Positions 33,506 to 41,111 of a stretch of 64,000 nucleotides of DNA are shown here, piece by piece; the stretch's first letter is position 1, and every line of letters begins with the position of its first letter. The notes beneath the pieces were generated by a model that saw nothing but the letters and a program-made list of their open reading frames with translations, ran no database searches and was not told where the DNA came from. Source of the DNA: Blastococcus sp. (GTDB taxonomy: Bacteria; Actinomycetota; Actinomycetes; Mycobacteriales; Geodermatophilaceae); NCBI GenBank assembly GCA_025465355.1, contig JAODNN010000009.1:1-64000 (forward strand). Direction: 5' to 3'. The translations under genes and the position numbers were made by a program.

Positions 33506-34387
33506 CTAGGCGAAGACGATCGTCTTCTTGCCGTCGACGATCACCCTGTCCTCCACGTGCCAGGTCACCGCCTGGGCCAGCACCTGGCGTTCCACGTACC
33601 GGCCCACGCGGCGCATCCCCTCGACGGTGGCGCGGTGGTCGACCCGGGCGACCTCCTGCTCGATGATCGGCCCGTCGTCCAGTTCCGGCGTCACGTAGTG
33701 CGCGGTGGCGCCGATCAGCTTCACGCCCCGCTCGTAGGCCGCCTGGTACGGGTTCGCGCCGACGAAGGCCGGCAGGAAGCTGTGATGGATGTTGATCAGG
33801 CGCTCGCGGAAGCGGCTGCAGAAGTCGGCCGAGAGGATCTGCATGTAGCGCGCCAGCACCACCAGGTCCACGTCCCCGACGAGCTCCAGCTGGCGCGCCT
33901 CCGCCTCCTCCTTCGTCTCCGGCGTCACCGGCACGTGGTGGAACGGGATGCCCGCGCTCCGCGCGACCGGCTCCACGTCGGGGTGATTGGAGACGACGGC
34001 GCGGATGTCGGCCCGCAGATCGCCGGCACGCACCCGGTAGATCAGCTCCTGCAGGCCGTGGTCCTCCCTGCTCACGAACACGGCCAGCGTCGGCCGGTGG
34101 GCGGCCTCGGTCAGTCGCCAGACCATCTGCCGGTCCGTCGCCAGCTGGGTCAGCCGGTACTCCAGGGCCGGACGGCGCAGGCTCAGGTCCGCCAGGAAGA
34201 ACTCGAGCCGCAACGTGAACGTCCCGCCGCTGGGGTCGGAAGAGTGCTGCTGCGAGTCGATGATGTTCGCGTCGAGCTCCGCCAGCAGCCCGCTCAGGGC
34301 GGCGACGATCCCGGGCCGGTCAGGGCACCGGACGACGAGCCGGCCGACGTCGGTGAAGCGCGGATCCTGGGGGCCGGCGGAGGACAT
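33506..34387 (-). CDS. purU: Formyltetrahydrofolate deformylase
   Basis: 293 residues. N-terminal ACT domain (RLVVRCPDRPGIVAALSGLLAEL) to about residue 90, then the formyl-transferase/hydrolase domain with VVSNHPDVEPVARSAGIPFHHV, LARYMQILS and the catalytic INIHHSFLPAFVGANPYQ, and a Asp in VTPELDDGPIIEQE. Hydrolyses 10-formyl-THF to THF and formate, balancing one-carbon pools. Separated from the upstream polymerase gene by a hairpin. Confidence 0.95.
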   Translation of the reverse strand: MSSAGPQDPRFTDVGRLVVRCPDRPGIVAALSGLLAELDANIIDSQQHSSDPSGGTFTLRLEFFLADLSLRRPALEYRLTQLATDRQMVWRLTEAAHRPTLAVFVSREDHGLQELIYRVRAGDLRADIRAVVSNHPDVEPVARSAGIPFHHVPVTPETKEEAEARQLELVGDVDLVVLARYMQILSADFCSRFRERLINIHHSFLPAFVGANPYQAAYERGVKLIGATAHYVTPELDDGPIIEQEVARVDHRATVEGMRRVGRYVERQVLAQAVTWHVEDRVIVDGKKTIVFA

Positions 34388-34413
34388 GACCGGAATCCTC
34401 CCAGACGGAGACG

Positions 34414-34477
34414 ATCATGAAGGTCGGGAAGCGACACGCCGCGCACCGGCGGCGCGTCCCATCCGTGACTTCATGAT
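34414..34477 (-). terminator. Candidate terminator after the LigD-type polymerase gene
   Basis: ATCATGAAGGTC (34414-34425) and GACTTCATGAT (34467-34477) pair over 11 bp with one bulge; the loop holds a second small stem (CGCCG...CGGCG). It begins inside the polymerase stop codon and ends before purU. Confidence 0.45.
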
Positions 34478-35403
34478 GGTTGCGAGACCTCGGGTAGTGG
34501 GACCCGCCGCGCGTTGGCGATGTCGAACAGGTCGCCGTACTCCTCGACCCGGGCCAGGACGTCGTCCATGGTGAACCGCAACGTCGCCGGGTCGGCTCCG
34601 GCGCGGACCGCGTCCACCTCGTCCCAGCCGATCGGCGTCGATACCGTCGCCAGCGGCCGGGCGCGCAGTGAATAGGGCGCCACCGTGGTCTTGGCCGGGT
34701 TGTTCTGGCTCCAGTCGATGAGCACCTTGCCCGGGCGAAGCACCTTCTCCATCCGCCAGACCACCTCCTCCGGCGTCTCGGCGGACAGTTCCTGGGCCAG
34801 GGCCTTCGCGTACCGGCTGGGGTGGTCGCGATCCGCGGCTTCGATCGGCGCGTAGACCTGCATGCCCTTGGAGCCCGACGTCTTCACCACGGGGTCCAGA
34901 CCGTCCGCCTCCAGCCGGGCGCCGAGCCGCTCCGCCACCGCGCAGCACTCGGCCAGCCCGGTGTCCGGGCCCGGGTCGAGATCGAGCACCAGCAGGTCGG
35001 GCAACTGCGGCACGCCGTCGTCGTCGACCTGCCACTGCGGCACGTGCAGTTCCAGCGCGGCGAGGTTGGCCGCCCAGGCGAGGTCGGCAACCGACTCGAG
35101 GACGACCATCTCGAGGGTCTCGCGGCCGGTGGAGCTCCCCGGACTCGGGACGGTGACCCGCCGGACCCACTCCGGGGCATGCCGGGCGCTGTTCTTCTCG
35201 AAGAACGACTGCCCTTCCACCCCGTCGGGCCACCGGGTGAAGGTGACCGGCCGGCCGGCCAGGTGCGGCAGGAGGACCGGCGCGACCCGCACGTAGTAGT
35301 CGATGACCTGGGCCTTGGTGACACCGACCTCCGGGAACAGCACCTTCTCCAGGTTCGAGACGCTCAACCGCCGGCCGTCGATCTCCACCTGCTGCCGCGT
35401 CAC
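34471..35403 (-). CDS. LigD-type polymerase/primase (PolDom) of NHEJ
   Basis: 310 residues from the GTG at 35401-35403. Archaeo-eukaryotic primase fold: NLEKVLFPEVGVTKAQVIDYY at the N-terminus, FTRWPDGVEGQSFFEKNS, the metal-binding LVLDLDPGPD and KTSGSKGMQVYAPIE, and VLIDWSQNNPAKTTVAPYSLRA. Fills gaps with ribo- or deoxynucleotides during double-strand break repair. In many bacteria it is a domain of LigD; here it is a separate gene 34 nt after the ligase gene, in a ku-ligD-pol operon. A frame open to 35589 would overlap the ligase end and is not used. Confidence 0.9.
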   Translation of the reverse strand: MTRQQVEIDGRRLSVSNLEKVLFPEVGVTKAQVIDYYVRVAPVLLPHLAGRPVTFTRWPDGVEGQSFFEKNSARHAPEWVRRVTVPSPGSSTGRETLEMVVLESVADLAWAANLAALELHVPQWQVDDDGVPQLPDLLVLDLDPGPDTGLAECCAVAERLGARLEADGLDPVVKTSGSKGMQVYAPIEAADRDHPSRYAKALAQELSAETPEEVVWRMEKVLRPGKVLIDWSQNNPAKTTVAPYSLRARPLATVSTPIGWDEVDAVRAGADPATLRFTMDDVLARVEEYGDLFDIANARRVPLPEVSQPS

Positions 35404-35437
35404 GGGGTTCCCCGTTCGCTGCCGCGGGGCGCTCCGC

Positions 35438-36943
35438 TCACGACTCCACCACGACATCGTCGGGCTCGAGATCGTCACGCAGGCCACGCCAGACGGGGTG
35501 CCGGAGCCGCCCCTCCGACGTCCAGCCCGCGAACTCGACCTCGCCCACCAGGTCGGGCTCGATCCAGTGGGCGTCCCGCGTGACCTCACGCGGCAGCGTG
35601 CCGTGGAACGGCGACGTCGGGCGGGGCGTGAACATCCGCAGCAGGTCCCGCAGGTCCTGATCGGAGAAGCCGGTACCGACGTGACCCGCGTAGATCAACC
35701 GCCCCTCGTCGTCGGGGACGCCGAACAGCAGGGAACCGATGCCACCGGCACGACGGCCCTGCCCCGGCCGCCACCCGCCGACGACGACGGACTGGGTCCG
35801 GAAATTTTTGACCTTGCGCCACTCGGGGCTGCGCATGCCGGGGCGGTAGGGGCCCGCGAGCCGCTTGGCGACGACGCCCTCCAGCCCGTTCTCGAGGCTC
35901 GCGGCCTGCACGTCGGCGCCCACTCCCCCGCCCGTACCCCGGAACCACGGGGTGCTGACCCAGCGGTGTCCGGCTACACCGAGCGCATCCAGCCGGTCGC
36001 GGCGGTCGGCGTAGGGCAGCCGGAGCAGCGGCTCGCCGTCCCAGGCGAGCAGGTCGAACACGAGGAAGGTGACCGGCTCGTCCGCCGCCATCCGGGGCAC
36101 CTCCGGCCCGGTGCGGTGCATGCGGTTCTGCAGCGCGCCGAAGTCCGGCCGGCCGGCGTCGTCCATGGCGACGATCTCGCCGTCCAGCACCGCGTCGTGG
36201 GCGGTCAGCACCTCCGGAAGCCGCCCCAGCTCGGGATAGCGCACGGTGATGTCGGTGCCCTTCCGCGAGCTCAGCGCCAGGACGCCGTCGTGCACCGCCG
36301 CGACGGCCCGGACGCCGTCCCACTTGAACTCGTATCCCCAGTCGCCGTCCTCCTCCGCCGGAGGCAGCGGACCGGGGGTGGCCAGCATCGGCAAGGGGAC
36401 GGCGACGGGCTCGGCCGGCTGATCCGAGGTCGTCTCGACGGGCGGGGCGGCATCGAGCTTCCGCACGTTCCAGGTGCCGTCGGCGAGCCGGAAGAGGACG
36501 TACCGGCCGGTCAGCCGGGCCCCGTCGAAGACCACCGTGATGTGGTCGTCGACCCACTTCTCGGTGGCATAGCGCCCGGCGTCCCAGATGCTCACCTGGC
36601 CGCCGCCGTACTCGCCCGCGGTGATCGTGCCGGCGAACGAGGCGTAGTCGAGCGGATGGTCCTCGGTCGGCACGGCCAGCCGGTTGATCCCGGTGTCGGT
36701 CGGCGGCCCCTTGGGCACCGCCCAGCTCTTCAGGACGCCCGCACGCTCCAGGCGCAGGTCCCAGTGCACCCGCTCGCCGGTTCGACGGGGCGTGTGGTGC
36801 TCCTGGACGACGAACGTGTCGTCGTTCCCCGCCGGCAGTGGTTGCCCTGCCGGGGGCACCGGCTCGGCCGTGCGCCCCGGGTCGCGCTTGGCGCGGTATT
36901 CAGCCAGCGGGTCGGCCCGCGGCCCGCGCGGGCGCGGCGGCAC
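35438..36943 (-). CDS. ligD: ATP-dependent DNA ligase with N-terminal 3'-phosphoesterase domain (LigD)
   Basis: 501 residues. Residues 40-150 are the phosphoesterase domain (FVVQEHHTPRRTGERVHWDLR with the catalytic His residues, then YASFAGTITAGEYGGG), which trims 3' phosphates and ribonucleotides. Residues about 183-500 are the ligase: nucleotidyl-Lys207 in EFKWDGVRAV, then LDGEIVAMD, GLEGVVAKRL and the OB-fold SVVVGGWRPGQG. GTG start 1 nt after the Ku stop codon. The domain order PE-LIG lacks a polymerase, which is supplied by the next gene. Confidence 0.92.
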   Translation of the reverse strand: MPPRPRGPRADPLAEYRAKRDPGRTAEPVPPAGQPLPAGNDDTFVVQEHHTPRRTGERVHWDLRLERAGVLKSWAVPKGPPTDTGINRLAVPTEDHPLDYASFAGTITAGEYGGGQVSIWDAGRYATEKWVDDHITVVFDGARLTGRYVLFRLADGTWNVRKLDAAPPVETTSDQPAEPVAVPLPMLATPGPLPPAEEDGDWGYEFKWDGVRAVAAVHDGVLALSSRKGTDITVRYPELGRLPEVLTAHDAVLDGEIVAMDDAGRPDFGALQNRMHRTGPEVPRMAADEPVTFLVFDLLAWDGEPLLRLPYADRRDRLDALGVAGHRWVSTPWFRGTGGGVGADVQAASLENGLEGVVAKRLAGPYRPGMRSPEWRKVKNFRTQSVVVGGWRPGQGRRAGGIGSLLFGVPDDEGRLIYAGHVGTGFSDQDLRDLLRMFTPRPTSPFHGTLPREVTRDAHWIEPDLVGEVEFAGWTSEGRLRHPVWRGLRDDLEPDDVVVES

Positions 36944-36944
36944 G

Positions 36945-37979
36945 TCAGGCGCTGCGGCGGGCGCGCTTGGCCGGCGGCTTGTCGGCTGCCTTCTTCGCCG
37001 CGGGCGCCTTCTTCTCGGTGGCCGCCTTGCTCGCCGTCGTCTTGCTCGCCGTCGTCTTGCGCGCGGTGGACCGATCGGCGCCGCCGGTCTTCGCCGGGGC
37101 GGCCTTCTTGGCCGGGGCCTTGGCCGGGGCGGATTTCTTGGCGGGAGCGCGCTTGGCCGGCGCCTTGGCCGCCGGCGCCTCATCGGCCTCGTCCCGCGTC
37201 TCGCCCGCGCCACGGGCACGCTCGACGCTGCGGCGCAGTGCGCTCATCAGGTCGACGACCGCGGCGCCGCTGTCGGGCACCTCGGGCGGCTGGTGCACCT
37301 CCCCGCCGCTCAGCTTCGCCTCCAGCAGAGCCTGCAACGCCTCGCGGTAGTCGTCGTGGAACTCGCCGGGGTCGAAGTCGCCGGTCATCGACTCGATCAG
37401 CGACTCGGCCATCTTCAGTTCCTGCTGCCGGACCGCGATGTCCTCGTCCAGGAAGGCGAAGTCGGGACGGCGGATCTCGTCGGGCCAGCGCATCGTGTGC
37501 AGCACGAGGACGCCGTCGCGCACCCGGAGCGCCGCCAGCGACTCCCGCTGCCGGATGGCGATCTTGGTGATCGCGACCCGGCCGGCGTTCTCCAAGGCCT
37601 CGCGCAACAGTACGTACGGGCGGGTCGCCGGACCGTCGGGCTCGAGGTAGTAGGTCTTCTCGAAGAGGATGGGGTCGATCTCGTCCTGGTCGACGAACTC
37701 CAGCACGTCGATCTCCCGCCGGGTGCTGAGCGGGAGCTGCTCGAAGTCCTCGTCGGTGAGGATGACCACGTGCCCGTCGGGCAGCTCGTAACCCTTGGCG
37801 ATGTCGTTGTACTCGACCTCCTCGCCGTCGATCGAGCAGACCCGCTTGTACTTCACCCGGCCGCCGTCGGTGGCGTGTACCTGGTGGAAGCGGATGTCGT
37901 GGTCCTCGGTGGCCGAGTAGAGCTTCACACCGATGCTGACGAGTCCGAACGACACGGCCCCGCGCCAGATCGCTCGCAT
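36945..37979 (-). CDS. ku: Non-homologous end-joining protein Ku
   Basis: 344 residues. Ku core at 1-255: MRAIWRGAVSFGLVSIGVKLYSAT, VCSIDGEEVEYNDIAKGYEL and LLREALENAGRVAITKIAIRQRE. The last 89 residues (about 256-344) are a Lys/Ala/Pro-rich basic tail (APAKKSAPAKAPAKKAAPAK, KTTASKTTASKAATEKKAP), longer than usual. Such tails help Ku thread onto and bridge DNA. Ribosome-binding site AGGGGCGAC. First gene of the ku-ligD-pol operon. Confidence 0.95.
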   Translation of the reverse strand: MRAIWRGAVSFGLVSIGVKLYSATEDHDIRFHQVHATDGGRVKYKRVCSIDGEEVEYNDIAKGYELPDGHVVILTDEDFEQLPLSTRREIDVLEFVDQDEIDPILFEKTYYLEPDGPATRPYVLLREALENAGRVAITKIAIRQRESLAALRVRDGVLVLHTMRWPDEIRRPDFAFLDEDIAVRQQELKMAESLIESMTGDFDPGEFHDDYREALQALLEAKLSGGEVHQPPEVPDSGAAVVDLMSALRRSVERARGAGETRDEADEAPAAKAPAKRAPAKKSAPAKAPAKKAAPAKTGGADRSTARKTTASKTTASKAATEKKAPAAKKAADKPPAKRARRSA

Positions 37980-38120
37980 GTCGCCCCTATCCCTCGCCGG
38001 CCCGCGGACCTGTCCACCGGGTCAAGATCACAGGATAGGTGCGGACGGGCTCCAGCGGCAGCTCGGCGGACCTCCCCGCTCCCCCGGACGGAGGACCGGC
38101 CACGCGGCCGGTCCCGGGCG

Positions 38121-38693
38121 TCACCCGCCGACCTCGTCCTCCCTCGGCGGTGGAACCGAACCGCTCTGGACCGCGTCGTAGGCGAACTGCAGGACGTCCG
38201 AACCGGCCACCATGGTCATCGTGAGGGCGGCCAGGCGAGTCGCCCTGGGTGCCGTGATGTAGCCGAACACGAACGCCGTCGCCACCCACTGGGCCAGACA
38301 GAACGGACAGGTGACCAGCTCACCGATCGCGTGCTTCACCCCTCCGTGCTCGCGCACCTCCTCCGCGATCTCGGCGTGCCCCGACGGGCCCCGGAAGGCG
38401 GTGAAGGGCGCACGCACGGGCGCGGTGACCGGGTCCTTCGCGATCCTGCGGGCCAGCCGGAAAGTGCCGATCGTCATGAGCACGGCATCGCTGAACGGAA
38501 GACGGTCGGGCAACTCGCGTCCCCGCGCGCGGACCACGGCAGCGCCTGCCGCCACCAGGCCGGCGTAGACGCCCATCGCCCCGAGGTCGCCGGCCAGCGG
38601 TCGCTCCTCGCCCTGGGTGTACTCCCGCTGCTGGATTCGGGCCCACCGGCGCACCGGGCGGCCGATCCGCTGGACCTCGTCTGCGATCGCCAT
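38121..38693 (-). CDS. DUF1360-domain membrane protein
   Basis: 190 residues. The conserved core HAIGELVTCPFCLAQWVATAF, with the Cys pair, is the DUF1360 signature, preceded by FSDAVLMTIGTFRLARRIAKDPVTAPVRAPF. Three hydrophobic segments (GDLGAMGVYAGLVAAGAAVV, LMTIGTFRLA, WVATAFVFGYI). ATG at 38693; a TAGCGC box lies 7 nt upstream. Function unknown; the family is common next to sporulation or stress genes. Confidence 0.8.
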   Translation of the reverse strand: MAIADEVQRIGRPVRRWARIQQREYTQGEERPLAGDLGAMGVYAGLVAAGAAVVRARGRELPDRLPFSDAVLMTIGTFRLARRIAKDPVTAPVRAPFTAFRGPSGHAEIAEEVREHGGVKHAIGELVTCPFCLAQWVATAFVFGYITAPRATRLAALTMTMVAGSDVLQFAYDAVQSGSVPPPREDEVGG

Positions 38694-38840
38694 GCCACCG
38701 GCGCTACCCGCGCCGTCCGGCGGCCATGCCGTCCCGGCCCACCGGGTGCGCCAAGACACATCTGCGCATGCCCGCCCACACCGCGGGTAGGGCGGGGGTC
38801 CGACGCCGGCACCCGGCCGCGCAGGAAACGGAGGTACCCA

Positions 38841-39254
38841 GTGACGGAGCCCGAGGGTCAGACGGCGCGCGACATCTTCCCCGAGGACGAGGGCCTTCCG
38901 GAGGTGCAGCAGGACGACTTCCCCACGGCGGCCCTCGCCGAGGAACCGGAGTTCGCCCCCCTTCCCGGCGACCGGCCCGGCGCCAGCGCGGACTACGGCA
39001 CGACCGCCCGGGAGCAGGCCGAGGGCGAGTCGCTGGACTCCCGGCTCGCGCGCGAGGTCCCCGACGACATCCGCGACGTGCGTCCGTCCGCGGACCCCGA
39101 CCACACCGCACCGCAGCTGGAACAGGACGTGGACACCGACCCCCGCGACGACTCGGGGACCGAACGGACGGCGGACGACATCACGGCGACCGCGGACCAG
39201 CCCACCGGCGGCGAGGGCCCCGAGGAGAGAGCCGTGCACCCGACCGACGGCTGA
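38841..39254 (+). CDS. DUF5709-family acidic protein
   Basis: 137 residues, strongly acidic and probably disordered. The DUF5709 hallmark GESLDSRLAREVPD is at residues 58-71, preceded by FPEDEGLPEVQQDDF. GTG start with GGAGG 6 nt upstream. This family is restricted to actinobacteria and is typical of Geodermatophilaceae and streptomycetes; many members are stress-induced by annotation, but function is unknown. Confidence 0.8.
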   Translation: MTEPEGQTARDIFPEDEGLPEVQQDDFPTAALAEEPEFAPLPGDRPGASADYGTTAREQAEGESLDSRLAREVPDDIRDVRPSADPDHTAPQLEQDVDTDPRDDSGTERTADDITATADQPTGGEGPEERAVHPTDG

Positions 39255-39534
39255 CCCATCGTTGCCGCGCCGGTGGCCGAGTGCCCATCGCGTGGGTGCG
39301 CTCGGAGGGGCGTGTTGCCGCACAGGCTGCATCCGGGGGCGGGTTGGCGTGTCCCCGGCCGGTTGTCTACGTTTGCAGCGCGGTTCAGCAGGTAGCCGCA
39401 GCTGTGCCGAGCCCTCCGGGCCGGCACGCGACACGTTCGACGACCTGCGGGATCAGGGACGCTGAGTCCTCCCTTCCCGCACAGCGGTAGATTGACCGGG
39501 CGGTCCGCCGTCCGGGTGCCGCCGAGAGGAGCCA

Positions 39535-39939
39535 GTGCCCGTGACCACTTCCGACCTGCCCGCAGAAAGGCACCCCGACGTGTCGACCGAGGGCACCGAG
39601 GCGCCCTTCGACGATGTGATCACGCTTTCCACGTCCACCGACGGGGACGGCGTGGTGACGGTGACGGTCGTCGGCGAGGTGGACACCTTCACCGCCCCGG
39701 TGCTCCGTTCGACGTTGGACAGCCAGCTCGAGCAGCAGCCCGGTGACCTCGTGATCGACCTCTCCGGTGTCCAGTTCCTCGGGTCCGCCGGCCTCGCCGT
39801 CCTGGTCGAAACACAGAAGTCGGCACGTTCACGTGAGATTGGGCTCCGCCTGATCGCCACGACGCGCGCCGTCACCCGGCCCCTCGAGGTGACCGGTCTG
39901 ATCGATCTGTTCACGATCGCCGACGGCACCGGCAGCTGA
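39535..39939 (+). CDS. STAS-domain anti-sigma factor antagonist
   Basis: 134 residues. STAS domain from about residue 28: VVTVTVVGEVDTFTAPVLRSTL and DLSGVQFLGSAGLAVLVE, where Ser in LGSAGL is the usual phosphorylation site. Would bind an RsbW-type anti-sigma factor when dephosphorylated. GAGAGGAG precedes the GTG at 39535 (GTG at 39541 also fits). A weak SigF-like match, GTTT at 39371 and GGTAGC at 39391, lies 140 nt upstream. Only 3 kb from rsbW-sigF and the phosphatase regulator, so a partner in that switch is likely. Confidence 0.87.
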   Translation: MPVTTSDLPAERHPDVSTEGTEAPFDDVITLSTSTDGDGVVTVTVVGEVDTFTAPVLRSTLDSQLEQQPGDLVIDLSGVQFLGSAGLAVLVETQKSARSREIGLRLIATTRAVTRPLEVTGLIDLFTIADGTGS

Positions 39940-39973
39940 TCGACCGACCGGGCGTCCCGCCCGGCACGCAGGA

Positions 39974-40009
39974 GGAGGGGGCCCCGCCGTTCCACGGCGG
40001 GCCCCCTCC
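39974..40009. terminator. Bidirectional hairpin terminator
   Basis: GGAGGGGGCCCCGCCG and CGGCGGGCCCCCTCC pair over 15 bp with one bulge around TTCCA, between the convergent STAS and topoisomerase IB genes. Confidence 0.8.
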
Positions 40010-40025
40010 GTCGCACCGGTGGGCC

Positions 40026-41051
40026 TCACGCCGACAGGAGCCGGCAGACAGCCGCCTCCAGCACCTTCTGGGTGTCGCGGTCGGCCTCGGCCTCGTCGGC
40101 CTCCCGGAGAACCCCGGCCACGGTCTCCCCGTCCTCGAACCGGTCCACGACACGGGGATCGACGTAGCTGGCCTTGCACACGGCCGGCGTGTTGCCGAGC
40201 TGTTCGCTGACCTGCTTGTAGGCCGCGCTGATCACCTTTTTGCGCGCCGTCCTGCTGGCCGGCGGCGGCGCCTCGGCAAGAGCGGCCGCCATGAGCACGG
40301 TGGCCGTCCAGGTTCGGAAGTCCTTCGCGGTGATGTCCGCTCCGCTGATCTCCTTGAGGTAGGCGTTGATCTCGACGCTGGTCACGTCCCGCCACTCGCC
40401 GTCGTCGGTCTGGTAGGCCAGCAGGTCCTCGCCGGCGTCGTCGGGCCGTTCGAGCAATTGCCGGACGACGGTGGCCGTCGGACGGTCGGTGATCTCCACC
40501 TCGCGCTCGATGCCGCCCTTGGCCGTGTAGGAGTAGAAGGTCCGCTCACCGCGGACCGAGACGTGTGCTCGCTTGAGCGTGGCCAGTCCGTAGGTGCCGT
40601 TCTCCTCCTCGTACTGCTCGCTACCGATCCGGAAGGCGCCGAGGTCGAGCAGCCGGATGGCGGTGGCCAGCACGCGGTCGCGGTTGAGCCCGCGAGTCCG
40701 CAGGGCCGCCCTGACGGCGTCCCGGACGTCGGGCAACTGCCGGGCGATCTCCAGGACCCGCTCGTGCTTCTCCGCCTCGCGCCGCGCGCGCCACTCGTCG
40801 TGGTAGCGGTACTGGCGGCGGCCGGCCGCGTCGATCCCGGTGGCCTGGACGTGGCCGTTGGGCCACGGGCAGATCCACACGTCCCGCCACGCCGGCGGGA
40901 TGGCCAGCTCCCGGATGCGGTCGAGCCGCTCGTCCCGGATCAGCGCACCGTCGGAGTCGTAGTAGGCGAAGCCGCGCCCGGCCCGGCGACGCCGGTAGCC
41001 GGGGCCGTGCACGTCGCTGCGCCGGAGTCTCACACCCGGAGGATTGGGCAC
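40026..41051 (-). CDS. DNA topoisomerase IB (poxvirus type)
   Basis: 341 residues. N-terminal GFAYYDSDGALIRDERLDRIRELAIPPAWRDVWI is the conserved start of bacterial TopIB; the catalytic core has LLDLGAFRIGSEQYEEENGTYGLATL, KDFRTWTATV with an active-site Arg, and the nucleophile Tyr in VCKASYVDPRVVDRF near residue 298. Relaxes supercoils through a 3'-phosphotyrosyl intermediate. Widespread in desiccation- and radiation-tolerant bacteria. Start GTG at 41051. Confidence 0.93.
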   Translation of the reverse strand: MPNPPGVRLRRSDVHGPGYRRRRAGRGFAYYDSDGALIRDERLDRIRELAIPPAWRDVWICPWPNGHVQATGIDAAGRRQYRYHDEWRARREAEKHERVLEIARQLPDVRDAVRAALRTRGLNRDRVLATAIRLLDLGAFRIGSEQYEEENGTYGLATLKRAHVSVRGERTFYSYTAKGGIEREVEITDRPTATVVRQLLERPDDAGEDLLAYQTDDGEWRDVTSVEINAYLKEISGADITAKDFRTWTATVLMAAALAEAPPPASRTARKKVISAAYKQVSEQLGNTPAVCKASYVDPRVVDRFEDGETVAGVLREADEAEADRDTQKVLEAAVCRLLSA

Positions 41052-41111
41052 TCCGGGGCCCGGACAAACCCCGCCCCCGGGATCTCCCCCGTCCGGGGCG
41101 CGGTCAACGGC

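Noticed and set aside
36684-38840. Long plus-strand frame running into the DUF5709 gene
   Set aside because: It is antisense to LigD and Ku; only the part from the GTG at 38841, with its own GGAGG, is protein-like.
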